This document shows positions 1 through 7,604 of a DNA stretch of 41,345 nt, in pieces. Source of the DNA: Eubacteriales bacterium (lineage in GTDB: Bacteria > Bacillota > Clostridia > Acetivibrionales > JANLFN01); assembly GCA_024655885.1 (NCBI GenBank), contig JANLFN010000021.1:1-41345 (forward strand). The letters are read 5' to 3'. The translations under genes and the position numbers were made by a program. The notes under the pieces were generated by a model. The model was not told the origin of the DNA. It saw nothing but the letters and a program-made list of their open reading frames with translations, and did not search any database. Numbering within the stretch: the first letter of the stretch is position 1; every line of letters starts with the position of its first letter.

Positions 1-20
1 CGCCGCCAGATTGATTCCGA

Positions 21-47
21 CACCCTGTGGGGATATCCCCCAGGGTG
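21..47 (+). terminator. Terminator-like hairpin of an upstream gene
   Basis: CACCCTG pairs with CAGGGTG, and the stem continues inside through GGGG-ATAT-CCCC. It is followed by a T/G-rich stretch rather than a clean T run. It probably ends a gene lying left of the window. No gene can be read in bases 1-20. Confidence 0.6.
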
Positions 48-78
48 TTGTTGTGTACTTAGGTAAAATAAAGCATTA

Positions 79-107
79 TTGAACAATCCGTGTGTTTTTG
101 GTATACT
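79..107 (+). promoter_or_regulatory. Sigma-A type promoter of cas6
   Basis: TTGAAC at 79-84 and TATACT at 102-107 are separated by 17 bases, which is close to the housekeeping consensus. The predicted start site is near 114, about 50 bases before the cas6 ATG. It gives cas6 a promoter separate from the one in front of cas8. Confidence 0.7.
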
Positions 108-163
108 ATTTCTGTAAACTTCTGTATCTTATGAAAGTAACAAGCGATATGTAGGTAACTTAT

Positions 164-889
164 ATGCATATAATAATTACTTTTGAAAGTGCAAAGCCTG
201 TTATTCTTCCTATCAACTACAACCACTTGCTTCAGGCCTTGATCTACAAGACGATGGACCATGAGCTGGCAAACTTTCTGCATACAAAAGGCTATGGGGA
301 GGGGCGTAAATTTAAGCTTTTTTGTTTTTCCAACCTGCGCGGTAATTATGATACAAAAAGGATGCCGGGTTTTATTGTTTTCCAAAACAGGCTGGAGCTT
401 GAAATCAGTTCCCCCCTCTCTCAATTTTGTGAATCCCTTGCAAATGGATTTTTGAAAAAAACGTTGAGGCTGGGAGAGAATATTCTGCTTGTTCAGGGGG
501 TGAGCGTGGACTGGAAAAAGATAACCGAGAATAGAATAATGGTAGACACCCTTTCTCCTGTTGTCGCATACAGCACATTGCTTCGGCCCGACGGAAGAAG
601 CTATACCTGTTATTTTCAACCGGGAGAAAATGATTTTGAAAGAATTTCTGCCGAGAATTTAAGAAAGAAATACCGAGCGCTGTACCGAGAGGATGGCGGC
701 GACGGGGAAATATCCATAAAATGCCTGAACCGCCCCAGGCTTCATGTGATTCAATATAAGGATACTATTATAAAAGGCTATTCGGGCAGGATGCTTATTG
801 AAGGTCCTCCGGAGCTTCTACAGGTGGCGCTTGATGCGGGGCTTGGATCAAAAAACAGCCAGGGCTTTGGCTGCCTGCGGATTAAATAG
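164..889 (+). CDS. cas6: CRISPR-associated endoribonuclease Cas6 (type I-B)
   Basis: 241 residues, the usual Cas6 size. Cas6 cuts the long CRISPR transcript inside each repeat to make crRNAs with an 8-nt 5' handle (here ATTGAAAC). The C-terminal glycine-rich segment GLGSKNSQGFGCLRI is the family hallmark RNA-binding loop. The N-terminal half carries the ferredoxin-like fold pattern, with basic and aromatic residues. The ATG at 164 was chosen because it directly follows the promoter at 79-107; the ribosome site (AGGT at 153-156) is weak. The gene is separated from the remaining cas genes by 3.3 kb of broken array and mobile DNA. In many type I-B loci cas6 directly precedes cas8, so the gap is probably secondary (inference). 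Family assignment is firm; the catalytic histidine was not pinned down. Confidence 0.9.
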   Translation: MHIIITFESAKPVILPINYNHLLQALIYKTMDHELANFLHTKGYGEGRKFKLFCFSNLRGNYDTKRMPGFIVFQNRLELEISSPLSQFCESLANGFLKKTLRLGENILLVQGVSVDWKKITENRIMVDTLSPVVAYSTLLRPDGRSYTCYFQPGENDFERISAENLRKKYRALYREDGGDGEISIKCLNRPRLHVIQYKDTIIKGYSGRMLIEGPPELLQVALDAGLGSKNSQGFGCLRIK

Positions 890-967
890 GCTATTTGCAG
901 GGATAAAAGAGGCTCAGGGCGTAAACGGATTCTACAAATGATGGATTGGGAGATCGGCCATTTATGA

Positions 968-1133
968 CCGCCGACCTCCGATAGTGTAAAAAAACCGGGG
1001 AGATGGACGGAACGTGTAAAAATATATCTACCGGTTGATTTATATGGGCTAGAGGGTTATCATTATAGTATGAAGCAGTAAAAGATGCTTGAATTAAGAT
1101 TTATAAAAGCCTTGATTTATGCGGCCTTGACGG
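968..1133 (+). promoter_or_regulatory. CRISPR leader copy 1 (diverged)
   Basis: This 166-base block is clearly homologous to the leaders at 11659-11836 and 12976-13160. Shared pieces include GACCTCCGATAGTGTAAAAA, ATATGGGCTAGAGGGTTATC and the end ...TTGATTTATGC-GACGG. It has many substitutions and lacks the near-perfect hairpin of the other two copies. It is followed directly by one CRISPR repeat, so it once served an array placed behind cas6. Probably inactive. Confidence 0.8.
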
Positions 1134-1163
1134 GCTTGTAGACTACCTATAAGGAATTGAAAC
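1134..1163 (+). CRISPR. Lone CRISPR repeat, first repeat of relic array 1
   Basis: 30 bases differing from the main repeat at three positions (2, 5 and 18). It keeps the ACTACCTATAAGGAATTGAAAC core apart from the G-to-A at position 18. No second repeat follows at spacer distance; instead IS630 sequence begins at 1174. The other surviving repeat of this array is at 3735-3764. Confidence 0.85.
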
Positions 1164-1173
1164 GCCAAAAACA

Positions 1174-1297
1174 AACCATCCCAGGAGAGCATGGTCATGC
1201 GTATCCTCAAGTACATTTTGGTTTCCTTAGCTTCAAAGTGCATATTATATATCTTATTCATTTCATCAAATGTTTCGTATCTCTTTGCAAACAACAT
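1174..1297 (-). pseudogene. IS630 transposase, N-terminal fragment
   Basis: 41 residues, from the ATG at 1297 to SWDG at 1174, where it runs into CRISPR-array sequence. The last residues LRIRMTMLSWDG match LRTRMIMLSWDG of the larger fragment at 3664-3701, which continues into the helix-turn-helix and catalytic domains. Not functional alone. Confidence 0.75.
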
Positions 1298-1406
1298 TTT
1301 GAAAACCCCCTTCCTTAATGTAACATAATATCATTGCATAAGTTGCAGCAGGTTTTCAATGGTTTGTTTTGCCACCACCCTTCCAAATTAAAAGTTATAG
1401 CTACTG
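1174..1406 (-). mobile_element. IS630-family element, N-terminal part (split copy)
   Basis: The minus strand encodes the first 41 residues of an IS630-type transposase (start codon 1297, ribosome site AAGGAAGGGGG just upstream on that strand). The block ends in the inverted repeat GCTACTG at 1400-1406, flanked by TA (1407-1408), the dinucleotide target of this family. The rest of the element, with the matching end CAGTAGC at 2696-2702 flanked by TA, lies at 2696-3701. Bases 1174-1211 are repeated at 3664-3701 with two mismatches. Joined there, the two parts give a full element of about 1.2 kb, normal for IS630. Confidence 0.75.
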
Positions 1407-1408
1407 TA

Positions 1409-1620
1409 TTGGTTCCACATTAAGATTAAGGAAGCATATCCATATGTTTTCTTTTGAGCGCTTTTCGCCGCTCGAAGCATACAGAAAGCGTCGCGAGGAT
1501 TGAGCGGGTGAAAGGCTGATGAATAGAGGGTTTGGTGGACTTTAATATTTTGCTGTTCTTGGATAACCCTTGAGTGTATAAAAAAGATATATCGTCAAGG
1601 TAATAGGGCTGCATTTAATA
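1409..1620. other. Gene-free stretch between IS630 end and toxin-antitoxin promoter
   Basis: No open frame with a ribosome site and no recognisable RNA or repeat seen in either strand. Short frames here lack coding character. It would be the flank of the IS630 copy if the element is rejoined with the part at 2696-3701. Confidence 0.5.
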
Positions 1621-1660
1621 TTGTGATAAATTTGATGTAGTATTTTACGAATGAAAGGTG

Positions 1661-1666
1661 TATAAT
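1661..1666 (+). promoter_or_regulatory. -10 box of the phd-relE operon
   Basis: A perfect TATAAT lies 26 bases before the antitoxin ATG. No matching -35 sits at 16-18 bases (TTGATG at 1632-1637 is 23 bases away). As in other toxin-antitoxin operons, repression by the antitoxin near this box is likely but not shown. Confidence 0.45.
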
Positions 1667-1692
1667 AATAGCAAAGAAGGAGGCGGTTATAA

Positions 1693-1947
1693 ATGCCAAA
1701 CATTAAACCCATATCAGATTTAAGAAATTACAACGAAATCCTGCGGGACATTGCCGTAGGTGAGCCAGTGTTTTTAACCAAAAATGGCAGAGGAAAATTT
1801 GCTATTGTTGATATTACTGAATATGAGAAATTAAAGGCTTCACTAAAGCTGATGTCACAGCTTGCCCAAGGAGAACTGGCCGGGAAAGAGAAAGGATGGA
1901 TGACAATAGAGGAAGTGGAAGCAGAACTGGGGATTGAGGATGTATAA
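1693..1947 (+). CDS. Phd/YefM-family antitoxin
   Basis: 84 residues. The N-terminal half (IKPISDLRNY...GEPVFLTKNGRGKFAIVDITEYEKL) is the Phd/YefM DNA-binding fold with its typical PVFLTKNG segment. The C-terminal half is acidic and probably disordered, the part that would wrap the toxin. Such antitoxins neutralise a RelE/ParE ribosome- or gyrase-directed toxin and repress their own operon. The start is fixed by AAGGAGG 8 bases upstream. It overlaps the toxin gene by 8 bases, the usual coupled arrangement. The pair lies inside the IS630-bracketed insert of relic array 1, between cas6 and cas8. Confidence 0.88.
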   Translation: MPNIKPISDLRNYNEILRDIAVGEPVFLTKNGRGKFAIVDITEYEKLKASLKLMSQLAQGELAGKEKGWMTIEEVEAELGIEDV

Positions 1948-2272
1948 GCTGAAAATTTCACCTAAAGCTAAAGATGATTTAGCAGAAATTAAAGACTATA
2001 TTTCTAAAGAACTTTGCGATCCACAGGCAGCTATAAATCTTGTTTCTAAAATCACCAAAAAGATACGTGGGTTGACAGAGTATCCCGGAATAGGTGCGCC
2101 ACTATCTTCCGTCCTAGATATACAAACAGATTACCGTTTCCTTGTTTGTGACAATTACTTGATATTTTACAGGTACGAAGATGGAATTGTTTTCGTGTCA
2201 AGAATCTTGTACGGTAGACGGAATTATACGCGTATCCTATTTGGTGATTTGCTGGAGGATGAAGTAATATAG
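1940..2272 (+). CDS. RelE/ParE-family toxin
   Basis: 110 residues from the ATG at 1940; an in-frame TTG at 1934 is possible but less likely. Family signs: N-terminal MYKLKISPKAKDDLAEIKDYI, the middle TEYPGIGAPLSS, and the C-terminal sequence YRFLVCDNYLIFYRYEDGIVFVSRILYGRRNY, which is the RelE/ParE core sheet with its basic C-terminal patch. Members of this superfamily either cut mRNA on the ribosome (RelE) or poison gyrase (ParE); the sequence alone does not decide. It is translated from the same message as the Phd antitoxin in front. No truncation is visible, so it could be active. Confidence 0.88.
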   Translation: MYKLKISPKAKDDLAEIKDYISKELCDPQAAINLVSKITKKIRGLTEYPGIGAPLSSVLDIQTDYRFLVCDNYLIFYRYEDGIVFVSRILYGRRNYTRILFGDLLEDEVI

Positions 2273-2350
2273 AATATAAAATTTTAAGTGCATCGTCAGT
2301 CAGCTTGAAGCTGGCATTTTTCATGGTTCAAGGCATACGGAAATTGCGCC

Positions 2351-2551
2351 ATGAAGATTATTGAACTTATGAAACAAGACAGCAGAATAACAACAGTTAG
2401 GCTTTCTGAAATTATCGGAATATCAAAAAGAAATATTGAGGCAAACATATCAGATTTAAAAAAGAAAGGAATGAAATCGTTTAAAAAATATGGAGCAACT
2501 CCTCCAACGATAAATAAAACAATTGAGATGATCAGCTTCAAAAATCAATGA
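2351..2551 (+). pseudogene. Winged helix-turn-helix fragment
   Basis: 66 residues: IIELMKQDSRITTVRLSEIIGISKRNIEANISDLKKKGM is a clear DNA-binding HTH of the type found at the C-terminus of AlbA/AAA_4-domain regulators and in small wHTH regulators. There is no convincing ribosome site, and the sequence just upstream (2273-2350) does not extend it. It is therefore most likely the 3' end of a longer regulator lost in rearrangement. Free-standing translation cannot be excluded. Confidence 0.5.
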
Positions 2552-2695
2552 TTTAAAAATATTCTGCCATCCATTGGTTTATATTCTTAATGTGGATACA
2601 AAGCAGCAATTATTATCAGCATCCAACATATAAAGTATAAAATTTAGGAAACCGTGCTAATATGCACATTAAAGCTGGACATTGAGAACTTAATA

Positions 2696-3701
2696 CAGTA
2701 GCAAACAACGGTGGGTTATGTAAATTATGCCAGTATCATAAGAAAAAGGGAAAGTAGCATCAAACCCGATTTTGCGGTTTTTTACCTTTTAAGCAGCAGC
2801 CTTGTCAACTGCTCTTTGCCTTCTCTGTTTAAAGTAACCTCTCGATTCCGAGATGATCTGCCTCATTGAAGTAAAGTGCCGGTTTCGGATAATGGGGTTA
2901 AGCCATGGCGATTGCTTTGGCAGGAACACAAATTCTATCTTGTCTTCCTGCTTTGCAAGCCAGGCCTGCCCCTCTCGGCTCGTGTGATATCTGGCATTAT
3001 CAAGAATCAGATATATTTTCCTGCCTTTGAAACGGAACAGGAGCCTTGTGAGGAACCTTTTAAACTCATAGCTGTTCTTCTTTTTAGTGAACTGTAGAAC
3101 ACTTCACCTGTCCTGTAGTCATAAGCACCAAACAGGTTGATACTCCCGACATTTGGGGTATTGCCCTCAACTTTCTGGGGCTTACCTACAGGTGACCAGC
3201 TCTTCGTAAGCTGTGTCTTTGAGTTTAGAGGACTGCATTCATCCCCATAGAGGATAATTGGTTTGCCGGATAATTTGCTTTGAGGTCTTCAATTCGTTTT
3301 TTTTAACCTCATACTGGTCATCCGGTGAGGTAATGTGAAGTTTGGCCTTCTTGAAGCTGACACGCTTTTTATGCAATATCTGCCTTACCTTTTCTCCGGA
3401 TATGTGCTTCACTTTTCCGGTATCGACAAGGTATTGAGCCATTCTTTCACATGTCCATCTGTCAAATGGCAGACCCAATTGTTTTGGAGGAGTGAAAGCA
3501 AGGTCTGCAATCTCATTCTCTAATTCTTCACTGTACTGTGGTTGAGGTACTGGCTTTTCCTCATCATACAGACCGTCTATACCTTTTTCGTTATACTGTT
3601 TGATCCAATGACGGACGGTATGAGGGTGAATATCAAGGATACGGCCTATCTCCGGTACAGTGTAACCATCCCAGGAGAGCATGATCATGCGTGTCCTCAA
3701 G
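2696..3701 (-). mobile_element. IS630-family element, main part (split copy)
   Basis: It starts at the inverted repeat CAGTAGC (2696-2702, preceded by TA) and runs to 3701, where it breaks inside the transposase 5' end. It contains most of the transposase on the minus strand. The break sequence 3664-3701 overlaps the fragment at 1174-1211 by 38 bases, so the two pieces form one circularly permuted element around the toxin-antitoxin pair. Confidence 0.75.
2789..3701 (-). pseudogene. IS630-family transposase, N-truncated and frameshifted
   Basis: The reading runs from LRTRMIMLSWDGYTVPEIGRIL (helix-turn-helix, 3701 downward) through KRVSFKKAKLHITSP to the DDE domain ILYGDECSPLNSKTQ, then NARYHTSREGQAWLAKQED and LPKQSPWLNPI, stopping at 2789. 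At least two frameshifts are needed around 3281-3304; one is at a run of eight T (A on the coding strand). The first catalytic Asp (YGDE) and the second (usually LDNARYH) region are visible. The third acidic residue normally following NPI is missing (NPII). Inactive. Its 5' end lies at 1174-1297. Confidence 0.8.
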
Positions 3702-3732
3702 GAGTCAAGGGGGGACGGTTCTTTAATGACTC
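3702..3732. repeat. Small palindromic element with GGGGACGGTTCTTT core
   Basis: GAGTCA (3702-3707) and TGACTC (3727-3732) form an inverted repeat around AAGGGGGGACGGTTCTTTAA. Similar sequences, as I recall, are widespread in Clostridia as small dispersed palindromes. It sits exactly between the broken IS630 end and a degenerate CRISPR repeat. Confidence 0.45.
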
Positions 3733-3734
3733 AT

Positions 3735-3764
3735 GTTTATAGACTACCTATAAGGTTTAATGCC
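3735..3764 (+). CRISPR. Degenerate CRISPR repeat (last repeat of relic array 1)
   Basis: The first 21 bases match the main repeat with one change (GTTTATAGACTACCTATAAG G). The 3' part reads TTTAATGCC instead of AATTGAAAC. The same kind of 3' end (GGATTAAAGCC) closes the short array at 11904-11936, so this is probably the trailer-end repeat of the old array. A further, weaker repeat-like segment is at 3794-3827. Confidence 0.7.
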
Positions 3765-3793
3765 ATATTTGTAACAATATTGTATTGAAGAAT

Positions 3794-3827
3794 GCTTTTA
3801 AAGGCTTGCATGAGATGGATTGAAGCC
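3794..3827 (+). repeat. Weak repeat-like segment, possible second degenerate repeat
   Basis: Aligned with gaps it keeps G-TTT-A-AG-CT---CATGAG--GATTGAAGCC of the main repeat. It lies 29 bases after the degenerate repeat at 3735-3764, close to spacer length. The alignment needs insertions and could be chance. Confidence 0.3.
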
Positions 3828-3895
3828 AAAAAACTGTTGGCTGTGATATTTAGATCCAGATGAGTTATCATTATTTCAGCAAAAAAGCCTTTTGT

Positions 3896-3931
3896 AGGGC
3901 TTTTTAAATCCTTATAGGTAGACTATATAAC
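3896..3931 (-). repeat. Inverted degenerate CRISPR repeat
   Basis: On the minus strand this reads GTTATATAGTCTACCTATAAG, then GATTTAAAAAGCC. It is the same variant repeat as 3735-3764 and 11904-11936 with one inserted base and small changes, in opposite orientation. Together with 3735-3755 it forms a long-range inverted repeat. Confidence 0.55.
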
Positions 3932-4043
3932 AATACAAAAAACTAATTTCAATTCCTGAACAGGTAACTTTTAATATGTTAAGTTTAAGTTACAACTATT
4001 ATACAACAGATAAAAAATTTTATAAATTATTATCTTAATAATA

Positions 4044-4072
4044 TTGACACCAGAAAATAACAAGTATAAAAT
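4044..4072 (+). promoter_or_regulatory. Promoter of the cas8-cas2 operon
   Basis: TTGACA at 4044-4049 and TAAAAT at 4067-4072 are 17 bases apart; TATAAA at 4065-4070 is an alternative -10. The predicted start near 4079 leaves a leader of about 170 bases before cas8. That leader is AT-rich with no obvious hairpin. Confidence 0.65.
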
Positions 4073-4252
4073 GATATTATAATTTATTTAAACAAAACAA
4101 AGAACTATAATATTCTTAACAAAATTCTTTAAAATCATTTTGATTTTGCTTTCGTTCTGTTACAGCTACGCCAACATCTAAGATAACTATTTTAAAGAAG
4201 CTTTCCCCAATTATAAGTGAAATAAGGGATTACTGGCTATAAGGAGGTTTCT

Positions 4253-5959
4253 ATGCAGAAATATATCGTTAACAAGAGAAACCACTGGTGGGTGGATGCC
4301 GGAATCAGCGGACTCTATTATATAGCACAGTGCTATAAGGATGTTCTGGAGAAATATGACGTAAGTGTATATCCGGAAAGGGATGCATTGATTTTTCAAT
4401 ATAATGAGGAAGCAAACCTTCGGGCTTTTCTGTCGGAATGTTATACGATTCTGACGGACAGGCATTGGAATATTTCAACAAAAAAGCAGGAAGAAGAGAA
4501 GGAACTGGTGATCTATAACAAAGAAGAGGACCGGCTGAGTTTAGCTCCAAAGCGGATACCTAAACCCGTTGCAAACCTTTTTGTAGGAGCAAGAAGCTGG
4601 CGAGGTGAAGGCTTGCCCTATGATGATCTGGACGAAGAAATGAAGCAACGGGTGGATCTATTTTTAAAGAAAAATAACCGAGAGCTTTGGGGTAAAAAAA
4701 GAATACTCTTGTATGGCCCTCCTGTGTGCCACCAGGATCTTGAAATGCTGCCTCCGGAAAACCGCAAAAGGAAACCGGAGACCTGTTGTATTTGCGGGAA
4801 GAGCACCTCCAATTACCTAGAAGTCGGCCTGCCTTCTTATCTTCTTTTTGCCAGCAGCTCGGCGGCCAAATCCTTCAATTCACAAGCTAAGTCTCCCGAC
4901 AACTTGTGCTGGGAATGCGATTTTTTGTCGAAATTTGCGCTCGAATCGGTGGGTTACAAAAAGACGGGCCCAGATTTATTTATCATACAAGCGCATTCTC
5001 CGGACATGGAAAAACTCATCAACATCCAGAACGGCATTGGAACAGGATCCATAATGCGTGAATTTGACAAAGATTCTTATTGGACCAACCTAAAGAGTGG
5101 CGAGGGTACGTTGGTTTCCAGGGCAAATAAGCCTTATGAGCTGCTTTGGGCATTCTTCTATGATATCTATGATACTCTTTATATGGAAAGCAATACGGAG
5201 GAGGCACAGGATGACGAAGATCCGTTTTATGAATTTTTAAACCAGATTCATTCTTTCCATTTGCAGGTTTTCATGCTGCACGCATCGGACAGTGGAAACA
5301 CTTTTATTACGCGGGAGCTCATTATTTATCAGGATACAAGCTATGCATTTCTTCTAATGAGACATTTAAAAGAGAAGGGCATTGATCTTAAAGCTTTCTT
5401 TAACGGGTTATGGGACTGGGACAAAGAGAAAAATCAGAATTTGATCCGGGAAAAAGTTTTGCGCAATATTCTCAAAAAGAGAAGCGTTCTCCAAATAGTG
5501 GAAAGATACTGTTTCCAGAAAGTGATCAATGAAACCGGGTATTTTAGTACGTCATTGATGCTCAACTTTCTTTGCAATTATGAACCGGAAATAAGGAGGG
5601 ATTGTATGGACAAACTTCAAATTGAAACAGCCGTGAACCTAGGGAAACAAATCGTGAGGAGCAGTATCCAGTCTGAGCAGGGAATGGAGCAGCTGGAAAG
5701 AGGTAAAAAGGAAAGCGTCCTGCACAAACTGAGAGGGGATCTATTCACACTGCGAAAGACCCGAACCAAAACAGATTTTCTCACTCAATTAAGCAATCTG
5801 CAATTCCGGTATGGAATAGCGGTTCCCAATGAAATTCTTTCGGGAATGCTGGAACAGGTTGATTTTGAAGAGTTCAGAGCGTATTGCATCATGGGTGCTT
5901 TAAATGTTTATGCCTTTGAAATTGGAAAGATTAAAAAGAATCCGGAGGTTGAATCATGA
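4253..5959 (+). CDS. cas8b: Cascade large subunit Cas8b/Cst1 (type I-B)
   Basis: 568 residues. Cas8 is the large Cascade subunit that reads the PAM and opens the target DNA. Two paired cysteines, C178-x2-C181 (CCICGK) and C219-x2-C222 (CWEC), form the CXXC-CXXC zinc site that marks the Cst1/Cas8b1 family. The N-terminal part is rich in aromatic and charged residues, and the C-terminal third is helical. The start is fixed by AAGGAGG 6 bases before the ATG. It overlaps cas7 by four bases (ATGA), so the two are coupled. First gene of the main cas operon, preceded by its own promoter at 4044. Confidence 0.88.
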   Translation: MQKYIVNKRNHWWVDAGISGLYYIAQCYKDVLEKYDVSVYPERDALIFQYNEEANLRAFLSECYTILTDRHWNISTKKQEEEKELVIYNKEEDRLSLAPKRIPKPVANLFVGARSWRGEGLPYDDLDEEMKQRVDLFLKKNNRELWGKKRILLYGPPVCHQDLEMLPPENRKRKPETCCICGKSTSNYLEVGLPSYLLFASSSAAKSFNSQAKSPDNLCWECDFLSKFALESVGYKKTGPDLFIIQAHSPDMEKLINIQNGIGTGSIMREFDKDSYWTNLKSGEGTLVSRANKPYELLWAFFYDIYDTLYMESNTEEAQDDEDPFYEFLNQIHSFHLQVFMLHASDSGNTFITRELIIYQDTSYAFLLMRHLKEKGIDLKAFFNGLWDWDKEKNQNLIREKVLRNILKKRSVLQIVERYCFQKVINETGYFSTSLMLNFLCNYEPEIRRDCMDKLQIETAVNLGKQIVRSSIQSEQGMEQLERGKKESVLHKLRGDLFTLRKTRTKTDFLTQLSNLQFRYGIAVPNEILSGMLEQVDFEEFRAYCIMGALNVYAFEIGKIKKNPEVES

Positions 5960-6837
5960 TGAATGCTGTAGCTTTAACCATTACTTTTTTGACAAAAGCA
6001 TCTTATGCTTCTTTAAATGGCTCGGATAAAGAAGCGGATAACATCGTGAGTATAAAAAAGATTCAGGCCAGAGACGGGCAAGAATACCCGTATTGCTCTT
6101 CCCAGGCTGTTCGGAGAGCTCTGAGGGAGCAGTTGGCAGCCATGGGATGGCCCCTTTCTGAAACTTCCGAGGCAAAGCAGAAAAAAGGTGCGGCCTCCAC
6201 CCAATGTGACCCTCAAAACTTTATTGACGACGACCTTTTCGGGTTTATGCAGGCAGATAAGGATACCATAAAAAGGACAAGCCCCATCCGGGTTTCCGCA
6301 CTAGTATCCCTTGATCCGTATAGAGGGGATATGGATTTTGGGACCAATTATATGTCCATGAAAACAGGGGGCTCTCCCAATATTTTTGAAACAGAGACGC
6401 ATTGCGGCTATTATGTGGGAACTGTGCTGGCGGAACTGGACCGGGTCGGATCAAAATCCCAAGGAGACAAATATGCTCTGGATCTATCTCCCAAAGAAAA
6501 AATTGAACGTTTAAGTGCGTTATGTGATGCGGTGCAAAACTTATGGACGGTTGGAAGACAGAGCCGTTTTCTTTCGGACATGTCGCCCAAATTAGCTTGT
6601 GCCGCACTTTTAAAAGTAAAAAACCCCATTTTCCTTGAAAGTGTCAGAGTGATGAAAGACGGAAATGTTGACAGGGAGTTAATTTACAATACCTTGGAGG
6701 ATTTTAAAGGACAGGTTCTGCACTATGCCATTGGAGAAAGGAAGGGCTTCTTTCCAACCAATAATGAGGACTTTCTATCTCTCGGGCAGTGCTTCAGCAC
6801 TGTAAAACAGTGGTTAAATGAAGTATACGGAGGGTGA
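5956..6837 (+). CDS. cas7: Cascade backbone subunit Cas7 (Cst2/DevR, type I-B)
   Basis: 293 residues. It coats the crRNA as the repeated backbone of Cascade. Family signs are the N-terminal LTITFLTKASYASLNGSD, QEYPYCSSQAVRRALREQL near residue 45, and the central IKRTSPIRVSALVSLDPYRGDMDFGTNY region of the DevR/Cst2 family. Start is ATG 5956 overlapping the cas8 stop, or the next in-frame ATG at 5959. It is followed by cas5 after 21 bases. Confidence 0.9.
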   Translation: MMNAVALTITFLTKASYASLNGSDKEADNIVSIKKIQARDGQEYPYCSSQAVRRALREQLAAMGWPLSETSEAKQKKGAASTQCDPQNFIDDDLFGFMQADKDTIKRTSPIRVSALVSLDPYRGDMDFGTNYMSMKTGGSPNIFETETHCGYYVGTVLAELDRVGSKSQGDKYALDLSPKEKIERLSALCDAVQNLWTVGRQSRFLSDMSPKLACAALLKVKNPIFLESVRVMKDGNVDRELIYNTLEDFKGQVLHYAIGERKGFFPTNNEDFLSLGQCFSTVKQWLNEVYGG

Positions 6838-6858
6838 GAAAGGAAACGGTACAAGTCT

Positions 6859-7590
6859 ATGAAAGGGATATCCGTAGAATTAAATGCTGTAACAGCTTCT
6901 TTCAGAGACCCGGGGGGACAATTATACCAGGATACGATTCCCCTTCCCCCGCCATCTACCCTGATAGGGATGGCAGGAGCAGCTATGGGACTGAGTTTTG
7001 AGGAATCTATCCGCTGGATGAAGGAAAACTCGGTCCATATAGGCTGCTCCGGGAAAAGTTCGGGCGACGGAAAAGACCTGTGGAACTATATCAAAATCAA
7101 AGCTTCTTCCACAAAAGATGAGCCGGTCACGCATGCCATTGTCCTTCGTACGTTTTTATACCGGCTGAAAGTTTTTGCTTATTATGCCTGTGAGTGCGGA
7201 GAAAAAATGAAAGAGCTTTATGATGCTTTTAAATCGCCGGCTTATGCCATTACTTTGGGTACAAGCGATGAGCTGGCGCTAATCAGGAATGTACGATTTT
7301 ATGATGATGTTGTACCGGATAGGATAAGTGACCTGAAAAATACATGGCTTGTGGGAGACTATTCCAGGAAATTTAAGCTAGATTGGAGTTTGGTGCAGCG
7401 GCATATCACGATTTCACTCTATGCTCCTATTGTTAAAAACCTTCCGGTAGACTATGAGTTCCACGAGGATGGTACAAGAAGAGCCGTAAAGTATCTTCCT
7501 CTGACTTTTCTGGAAGAAATGCATATTCTGGAAGAGGATGTTGACGTAATGAAGTTTAGTGGGGATTTTGTTTCCATGCTGAAACTTTAA
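6859..7590 (+). CDS. cas5: Cascade subunit Cas5 (type I-B)
   Basis: 243 residues. Cas5 holds the 5' handle of the crRNA at the foot of Cascade. The N-terminal sequence VELNAVTASFRDPGG followed by TIPLPPPSTLIGMAGAAMG is typical of Cas5 (the PPPSTLxG loop). The C-terminal part (RRAVKYLPLTFLEEM) is less conserved. It lies between cas7 and cas3 with short gaps and is surely co-transcribed. Confidence 0.88.
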   Translation: MKGISVELNAVTASFRDPGGQLYQDTIPLPPPSTLIGMAGAAMGLSFEESIRWMKENSVHIGCSGKSSGDGKDLWNYIKIKASSTKDEPVTHAIVLRTFLYRLKVFAYYACECGEKMKELYDAFKSPAYAITLGTSDELALIRNVRFYDDVVPDRISDLKNTWLVGDYSRKFKLDWSLVQRHITISLYAPIVKNLPVDYEFHEDGTRRAVKYLPLTFLEEMHILEEDVDVMKFSGDFVSMLKL

Positions 7591-7604
7591 CCATTGCTGG
7601 GGGG

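Noticed and set aside
1174-1211. Reading this as a normal CRISPR spacer taken from IS630
   Set aside because: The match begins 10 bases after the repeat, and IS sequence continues past spacer length to 1406, so it is a truncated element as it stands. An ancestral spacer is kept only as a hypothesis.
2876-3097. 73-codon plus-strand frame
   Set aside because: Lies antisense to the DDE domain of the IS630 transposase, which explains its openness.
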